Source: XYA12-FULL-58-9 sp001798605 (GTDB lineage: Bacteria; Myxococcota; XYA12-FULL-58-9). Taken from it: a DNA stretch of 10,731 nucleotides. The stretch is taken from assembly GCA_036736205.1 (NCBI GenBank), contig DAINMX010000222.1, positions 1-10,731 of the forward strand, written 5' to 3'. The position numbers and the translations under genes are program-made. Positions 7,479 through 10,731 of this stretch are shown here, one piece after another. Each line of letters begins with the position of its first letter. Position 1 is the first letter of the stretch. The notes beneath the pieces were generated by a model that had not been told where the DNA came from, made no database searches, and was given only the letters and a program-made list of their open reading frames with translations.

Positions 7479-7549
7479 ATCAGTCGAGGGAAAGGGGCCG
7501 CGTTGGCGCGAGCGAAAGGTGACTACCCCAAATCCACCATCAAATACTA
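7479..7549. other. Left flank of the convergent intergenic region
   Basis: 71 nt between the stop of the DUF5690-type gene and the large palindrome. I see no gene and no intrinsic terminator here; the palindrome that follows is the only strong structure. Confidence 0.5.
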
Positions 7550-7676
7550 TCCGAATCGCCAGTTGTGCCGTTAGGTCGAGGAGAAGCGAGGATTTGCGCG
7601 CAGGCGTACTTGACGTACGTCGAGCAGCAAATCCGAAGCTGCGACGAAGAGATAACGGTGCAGATGGCGATTCGGA
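7550..7676. repeat. 127-nt imperfect palindrome between convergent genes
   Basis: A large, symmetric inverted repeat. Paired blocks, outer to inner: TCCGAATCGCCA (7550-7561) with TGGCGATTCGGA (7665-7676), 12 bp; a 6/6-nt spacer holding two Watson-Crick pairs and three G-T pairs; CCGTTA (7568-7573) with TAACGG (7653-7658); a purine-rich 16/18-nt internal loop; GGATTTGC (7590-7597) with GCAAATCC (7627-7634); a 7/7-nt loop; CGTAC (7605-7609) with GTACG (7615-7619); and a 5-nt tip TTGAC. That is 31 Watson-Crick pairs in the main blocks, all centred on 7612-7613. It ends 1 nt before the nfuA stop codon. It may act as a bidirectional terminator, as a structured RNA, or be a dispersed REP/MITE-like element. 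There is no T-tract, transposase or obvious target duplication. Confidence 0.85.
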
Positions 7677-7677
7677 G

Positions 7678-8241
7678 CTACATGAAGGGATTGTGTCCGG
7701 CGCCGTGGTCGGTCTCGTCGATGACTTCTTTGATCTCCGGAACCCCATTTTTGATCATCGTCTCGATGCCTTGCTTGAGGGTAGCGCGAGCCCCCGCACA
7801 ACCCTGACAACCACCACCGAGCCGCACGTGGGCATTGCCCTCTTTGACCTCCAGGAGCTCACACCAGCCGCCGTGGGAGGCGAGCCCCGGGACCACCTGT
7901 TTGTCCAGAACTTCTTGCACCTTCTGAGCGATCGGATCATCCCATTTGACATCAGCCGCAGGGTTTTCGATGTCAAAGCCTTTGCCGGATTCGTCGGAGA
8001 GGAAGTCGACGGTAGCGCCGTCCATGTACGTGACCGTGTCGGTGTCGACGTAGGCCACAAAGCCATCCGCGTCGATCGTTTGGTCAGAATCAGCGATGTC
8101 TTCCTTTTTCATCAAATTCAACTGATAACGATAGGTGTGATGACCGAGCTTGTGCGCACGCACCCGCACGCCAACACAATCGTCGGCATCATCAATGAGC
8201 TTTTTGAACTCAGCACATGCCGTATGGGTGAAAGTAATCAT
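7678..8241 (-). CDS. nfuA: Fe-S cluster carrier protein NfuA
   Basis: Cytosolic carrier that receives Fe-S clusters and hands them to target enzymes; it holds a 4Fe-4S cluster between two monomers. The 187 residues match the two-domain NfuA layout (E. coli about 191): residues 1-95 form a degenerate A-type (IscA-like) domain without the usual cluster Cys, and about 103-175 form the NifU C-terminal domain with GHGG-like ASHGGWCELLEV (121-132), LGGGCQGCAGARATLKQGIE (141-160) and cluster ligands C145/C148. The ATG has AAGGAAGGA 9 nt upstream (complement of about 8251-8259). It is a single gene, divergent from the ccdA-like gene and convergent with the DUF5690-type gene, and its stop abuts the palindrome. 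It is useful to complex I and other Fe-S enzymes, though the link to nuoJKL here is only proximity. Confidence 0.92.
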   Translation of the reverse strand: MITFTHTACAEFKKLIDDADDCVGVRVRAHKLGHHTYRYQLNLMKKEDIADSDQTIDADGFVAYVDTDTVTYMDGATVDFLSDESGKGFDIENPAADVKWDDPIAQKVQEVLDKQVVPGLASHGGWCELLEVKEGNAHVRLGGGCQGCAGARATLKQGIETMIKNGVPEIKEVIDETDHGAGHNPFM

Positions 8242-8448
8242 CGTTGTGTGTCCTTCCTTCGACTCGCCTGGCGGCGGATTTACGCGCCCTTCATAGCACC
8301 TTGGTTGTCATGGTGGCCAGCCGACGCACGGATTTCTCCTTAGCGCGGCCTTCCTCAAGTTATTGCTGTGAAGGTAATCATTTCGCGCCGGGGTGCACCC
8401 AAATGTCCGGTTGGTGGCTCAATATATCGGTTTGTGAAGGAGAGGGTG
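8242..8448. promoter_or_regulatory. Divergent nfuA / ccdA intergenic region
   Basis: 207 nt that must hold the promoters of two divergent genes. Seen: the nfuA ribosome site on the minus strand; AAGGAG (8437-8442) 6 nt before the ccdA ATG, which decides that start over an in-frame ATG at 8368; and a perfect 10-bp palindrome GGGTGCACCC (8391-8400) that could be an operator. A 12-codon minus-strand mini-frame (8329-8291, GTG start with AAGGAG in front) could be a leader peptide. I find no clear -35/-10 pair in either direction, and no IscR-type site that I can recognise. Confidence 0.4.
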
Positions 8449-9660
8449 ATGACACTCGATTTGGCAGGGATTTTCGGCGCAGGGTTGCTGACCTACATGA
8501 CGCCCTGCGTTTTGCCATTGATGCCGATGTATTTGGCAGCATTGGCTGGGGGAGAACTTGCTCAGATAGGCAAACTTGGGCGCGGCAGGCTCCTGATCCG
8601 GGCCGCCTTGTTCTCTGTTGGATTCATTGCCGTGTTCACCCTGATGGGACTCGGTGCCTCAAGCATTGGTGCCTTGCTCGTTTCCCAGAAACTCGTCATT
8701 GGCATTTTTGGCGGCGTCCTGGTGCTCTTATTTGGGCTCAAGTTCCTCCATGTGATCGAGGTGCCGTGGTTCGACAGAGTGCTAAAGGGCAGCGATGCCA
8801 AGTGGAATGGCGCCTCAGCCTGGGGCGCATTGGTCATGGGGGTGATTTTTGCTGCCGGTTGGTCGCCCTGTGTCGGGCCCATCCTCGGATCAGTTTTGAC
8901 CTACACCGCGGCCAATGCCTCGGATTCTGTGATGGGGGCCGGTTATCTGGCGGTCTACGGTGCTGGGTTTGCCCTGCCGCTGGTTGTCACCGCCGCATTC
9001 GCCGAGGCGGGTATCAAGGTGCTGCGCAGGGCCCAATCCTGGCTGCCGCGCATCGAACGGATGTTGGGGGTAGCCATGGTCGCGGTCGCCATTACAATGT
9101 TACTCCCGGCTACTGTGCCTGTTCCCTCTGATCCGAAGCCGCCGGTGGCAACGAAGTCACAGATGCTCGAGCTCTTCTCAGAGGATTGCGTTGTTTGTCA
9201 GCAGATGGCACCCGTGGTGGATAGACTGCGCAACGAATGCAGCGGACGCGGCGTCGCCATCGAGCAAATCGATGTGAGCTTGCCGCAGAATCGCCATCTG
9301 GTTGGTCAGCATCGGCTTGTTGGTGTGCCGACTTTCCTATTCTTTGACGGGGAAAACAACGAGATCGCCCGTCTGGTCGGCAAGCAGAGTGACGAATCGC
9401 TGCGACAAACACTCTCTGCGTTGGTGGGAGAAAGTTGTGAAGGGGTTGGCCGACTGCCCAACGAGCGAGCCCCAACGGAACAAGTTCCCTGTGTGGGCAA
9501 CGGAACAGAGGAGGAAGGTGCATGCCACTCTACCAATACGAATGCGACACCTGTCGAGAGCAGTTCGATGAGATGCGCCATCTCAGCGAGCGAGAAGAGC
9601 TCGTTGAATGTCCCAAATGTGGCAAGCCGAGTCGTCGTGTGCTCGCCGGCTTTGCTGTAG
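8449..9660 (+). CDS. CcdA/DsbD-type thiol-disulfide transporter fused to thioredoxin
   Basis: Inner-membrane protein that would carry reducing equivalents from cytosolic thioredoxin to the periplasm, with its own thioredoxin-like domain as acceptor; roles could be cytochrome c maturation or disulfide repair. Start ATG 8449 is fixed by AAGGAG at 8437-8442. Residues 1-220 have about six TM segments with the two redox Cys of the family, C20 in YMTPCVLPLMP and C141 in GWSPCVGPILG. Residues about 230-328 are a thioredoxin fold with CVVC (247-250) and cis-Pro P294 in GVPTF. The fold should end near 328, yet the frame runs on to 403. The tail (329-403) has no fold that I recognise, and its last 46 codons lie inside fmdB, out of frame. 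In the frame whose codons begin at positions divisible by 3, a TGA lies at 9438-9440, exactly where a protein of normal length would end, so a frameshift (real or assembly error) near 9420 is possible. Confidence 0.85.
   Translation: MTLDLAGIFGAGLLTYMTPCVLPLMPMYLAALAGGELAQIGKLGRGRLLIRAALFSVGFIAVFTLMGLGASSIGALLVSQKLVIGIFGGVLVLLFGLKFLHVIEVPWFDRVLKGSDAKWNGASAWGALVMGVIFAAGWSPCVGPILGSVLTYTAANASDSVMGAGYLAVYGAGFALPLVVTAAFAEAGIKVLRRAQSWLPRIERMLGVAMVAVAITMLLPATVPVPSDPKPPVATKSQMLELFSEDCVVCQQMAPVVDRLRNECSGRGVAIEQIDVSLPQNRHLVGQHRLVGVPTFLFFDGENNEIARLVGKQSDESLRQTLSALVGESCEGVGRLPNERAPTEQVPCVGNGTEEEGACHSTNTNATPVESSSMRCAISASEKSSLNVPNVASRVVVCSPALL
9509..9514 (+). promoter_or_regulatory. Strong ribosome binding site of fmdB
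   Basis: AGGAGG lies 7 nt before ATG 9522, inside the ccdA-like frame. It is a consensus site and the chief reason to accept the zinc-ribbon frame as the real gene in the overlap. Confidence 0.8.
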
Positions 9661-9728
9661 GGAACTCGACGAGAGGCGGTAAGTCCCCCACAGCTCGCAC
9701 GAGCACCTGTGGCTGGAGGGGTGGCTGA
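9522..9728 (+). CDS. FmdB-type zinc-ribbon protein
   Basis: A 68-residue protein of the FmdB / CxxC_CxxC regulatory family, small zinc ribbons of mostly unknown role (first linked to formamidase/amidase genes). It opens with the typical MPLYQYECDTC; the zinc ligands are C8/C11 and C30/C33 (VECPKCGKPSRRVL), 18 residues apart as usual. The tail is Ser/Thr/Gly/Arg-rich and ends CGWRGG. A consensus AGGAGG 7 nt upstream supports the start. It overlaps the ccdA-like frame by 139 nt in another frame; the family motifs leave little doubt which frame is conserved there. Cotranscription with the ccdA-like gene is likely, but a functional link is unproven. Confidence 0.88.
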   Translation: MPLYQYECDTCREQFDEMRHLSEREELVECPKCGKPSRRVLAGFAVGNSTRGGKSPTARTSTCGWRGG

Positions 9729-9741
9729 GGGGTCTAACCTG

Positions 9742-9760
9742 AACCGCCCGTGCGGCGGTT
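9742..9760 (+). terminator. Hairpin after fmdB, possible terminator
   Basis: AACCGCC (9742-9748) pairs perfectly with GGCGGTT (9754-9760) around a 5-nt loop, 13 nt after the fmdB stop. Position and GC-rich stem suit a terminator, but no T-run follows, so intrinsic termination would be weak. Just after it is an 8-bp tandem repeat, GTGAGCCA twice (9761-9776). Confidence 0.4.
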
Positions 9761-9844
9761 GTGAGCCAGTGAGCCACTGATGTCTTGACCCATCAAGGGG
9801 CGCGGAATACACACCCAAGGTTGAATCCAACGGGTGAGGAAACC

Positions 9845-10369
9845 ATGCGCTGCTCCCTTGTGCTTCTCCCATGGCTCTGTCTCTCAGTGTCCGTAATGGC
9901 ATCGGCACAGGGGACGGATCCCACAACGACCGAAGAAACGGCCACAGTTGTCCCAGAGACCGCGGCGACCGAAGAAACGGCCACAGCTGTCCCAGAGACT
10001 GCGGCAACCCAAGCTCCCCTGACGACAGCCCCGTGGATGTTCTGGACTGGAGTCGGTGTCACTGGGGCTGCAACGGTCGCTGCGGTGGTGATGGCGGCCA
10101 TGGCAAAGGACGCAGAGAACGATTTCAACACTCTCGCTGCCAAAGGAATCAACGGACCTGTGTCAGGGAAAGATCTCGCCGAGCTCGAGGAGACCACCAA
10201 CGACCGCTACGCTTTCGCCAACGCCATGATCGCGACAGCCGCGGGTGCCCTGGCCGCTACTGCGCTGTTGTGGCTGGTTACCGATTTTGACGACAGAGCG
10301 CAGACGACAACCCTTTTGATATCCCCGACCCAAGATGGTGCCGCCATTGGCTTCGTCACGGCGTTTTAG
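9845..10369 (+). CDS. Exported membrane-associated protein, unknown function
   Basis: A 174-residue protein. I start it at ATG 9845 (GTGAGGA at 9834-9840 in front), because this gives a Sec signal peptide with probable cleavage after ASA (residue 21); an in-frame start at 9785 would put 20 polar residues before it. Next is a Thr/Glu/Pro-rich, low-complexity linker (22-62) made of a duplicated 13-residue unit, then TM1 (about 64-86), a charged loop (87-121) and TM2 (122-146). The end, LLISPTQDGAAIGFVTAF, resembles the last strand that follows such TM pairs in myxobacterial secreted proteins; those often carry TPR or PEGA domains in front, absent here. A lipoprotein gene follows 8 nt after the stop. 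No function can be assigned. Confidence 0.75.
   Translation: MRCSLVLLPWLCLSVSVMASAQGTDPTTTEETATVVPETAATEETATAVPETAATQAPLTTAPWMFWTGVGVTGAATVAAVVMAAMAKDAENDFNTLAAKGINGPVSGKDLAELEETTNDRYAFANAMIATAAGALAATALLWLVTDFDDRAQTTTLLISPTQDGAAIGFVTAF
9929..10006 (+). repeat. 39-bp tandem repeat in the linker of the exported protein
   Basis: Two in-frame 39-bp units (9929-9967, 9968-10006), 36 of 39 bases identical, encode TEETATVVPETAA and TEETATAVPETAA. Two of the three differences are silent. The unit could expand or shrink by slippage, altering the spacer between signal peptide and TM1. Confidence 0.9.
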
Positions 10370-10377
10370 GAGAGTTC

Positions 10378-10731
10378 ATGCGATTTTCAATCATGATGTT
10401 GGTTGCCGCCGTCGCCTGGCAGGGTTGTCTGTCTGCCGACTTTCGTGTGCCCACGGATGCGATCATTGTTTGTGACGGTGATCGGGATTGTCCCGACGGT
10501 TGGATCTGCCCCGGGGCTTTGCAGGTGTGTATCGAGCCATCCAACGACATTCTTGCACCGGCGTTCGTCGCAGGCAGCAATTCGGTGACACCGGCTGCGG
10601 CCAATCAGGGGAGCGCTATCATCGCCGCGTTCGAGGTGACTGAGGCGTTGGCATTTCTTCCCGTCGTGAGACTCGAGCCTGCACCGGAATCTGAGACCAT
10701 CTTTGAGGCCATCTTTGAGCTCACCGGCGGC
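10378..10731 (+). CDS. Cys-rich lipoprotein, 5' part (runs off the window)
   Basis: The frame is open from ATG 10378 to the window end (118 codons, no stop), so the gene is partial. AGGAG (10368-10372) overlaps the stop of the preceding gene, 5 nt before the ATG, so the two are probably cotranscribed. The N-terminus MRFSIMMLVAAVAWQGC is a lipoprotein signal with C17 as the likely lipidated Cys (WQGC, a loose lipobox). Next is a Cys cluster CDGDRDCPDGWICPG...C (33-52), a pattern common in myxobacterial surface lipoproteins, then a segment without Cys, rich in Ala, Val and Glu. The function is unknown. Confidence 0.75.
   Translation, partial: MRFSIMMLVAAVAWQGCLSADFRVPTDAIIVCDGDRDCPDGWICPGALQVCIEPSNDILAPAFVAGSNSVTPAAANQGSAIIAAFEVTEALAFLPVVRLEPAPESETIFEAIFELTGG

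Noticed and set aside
7550..7676. Palindrome as part of a CRISPR array or a tRNA-like element
   Set aside because: There is no repeat-spacer pattern, and the arms do not form a cloverleaf or carry tRNA loop consensus sequences.
7550..7676. Palindrome as an insertion sequence
   Set aside because: No transposase frame lies between the arms and no target-site duplication is visible at the edges; a non-autonomous MITE-like origin remains open and is listed as a finding.
7336..8343. Long plus-strand open frame (335 codons) across the 3' end of the DUF5690-type gene, the palindrome and nfuA
   Set aside because: It is antisense to nfuA, whose family motifs are clear, and its translation shows no domain or sensible composition. 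It is open because of GC-rich codon use on the other strand.
8363..8428. TTGCTG and TATATC as a promoter for the ccdA-like gene
   Set aside because: The spacing is far from 17 bp, and the -10-like box would place the start at the ribosome binding site.
8244..9131. Plus-strand frame of 295 codons over the ccdA-like gene
   Set aside because: It overlaps the CcdA domain in another frame; its translation is Cys/Arg/His-rich without motifs.
9306..10007. Minus-strand frame of 233 codons opposite fmdB and the exported protein gene
   Set aside because: It is antisense to genes with recognised motifs; the sequence looks like a shadow, partly built from the small direct repeats.

Overview
The window looks like part of a metagenome-assembled or draft scaffold from a myxobacterial-type (former Deltaproteobacteria, Myxococcota/Bradymonadales-like) Gram-negative bacterium. 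The clues are Cys-rich outer-membrane-type lipoproteins, a von Willebrand A lipoprotein with the FLTDEDDCS motif, and a secreted protein with a paired C-terminal membrane segment. This placement is inference. A 100-N block at 1188-1287 is a scaffold gap that interrupts one gene.

Layout. (1) 1-1931, plus strand: the 3' tail of an unidentified gene, a vWA lipoprotein (with the gap inside it) and a small Cys-rich lipoprotein, joined by 4-nt stop/start overlaps, which suggests a translationally coupled surface-protein operon. (2) 2026-6018, plus: nuoJ, nuoK and nuoL (membrane subunits of respiratory complex I), followed after 4 nt by rpe (ribulose-phosphate 3-epimerase). A sigma70-like promoter candidate lies at 1971-2000. 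nuoJ-K-L stands alone here: no nuoI in front and no nuoM/nuoN behind. (3) 6159-7478, plus: a 12-TM transporter-like protein of the DUF5690 type. (4) 7479-7677: a convergent intergenic region almost filled by a 127-nt, near-symmetric imperfect palindrome (7550-7676). This is the most intriguing non-coding structure in the window. (5) 7678-8241, minus: nfuA, an Fe-S cluster carrier. (6) 8449-9728, plus, divergent from nfuA: a CcdA-thioredoxin fusion (thiol-disulfide transfer across the inner membrane) whose frame runs 139 nt into a small FmdB-type zinc-ribbon gene. (7) 9845-10731, plus: a secreted or membrane protein with a 39-bp tandem repeat, then the start of another Cys-rich lipoprotein that runs off the window.

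How the genes fit together: NuoJ/K/L form part of the proton-pumping arm of complex I, NfuA carries Fe-S clusters to enzymes such as complex I, and the CcdA-thioredoxin protein could supply reductant for periplasmic Cys-containing proteins, of which several are encoded here. These links are suggested by proximity only. I see no defence system, CRISPR array, transposase, rRNA or tRNA. The candidates for something undescribed are the large palindrome, the gene overlap at 9522-9660, the enlarged NuoL and the duplicated lipobox.
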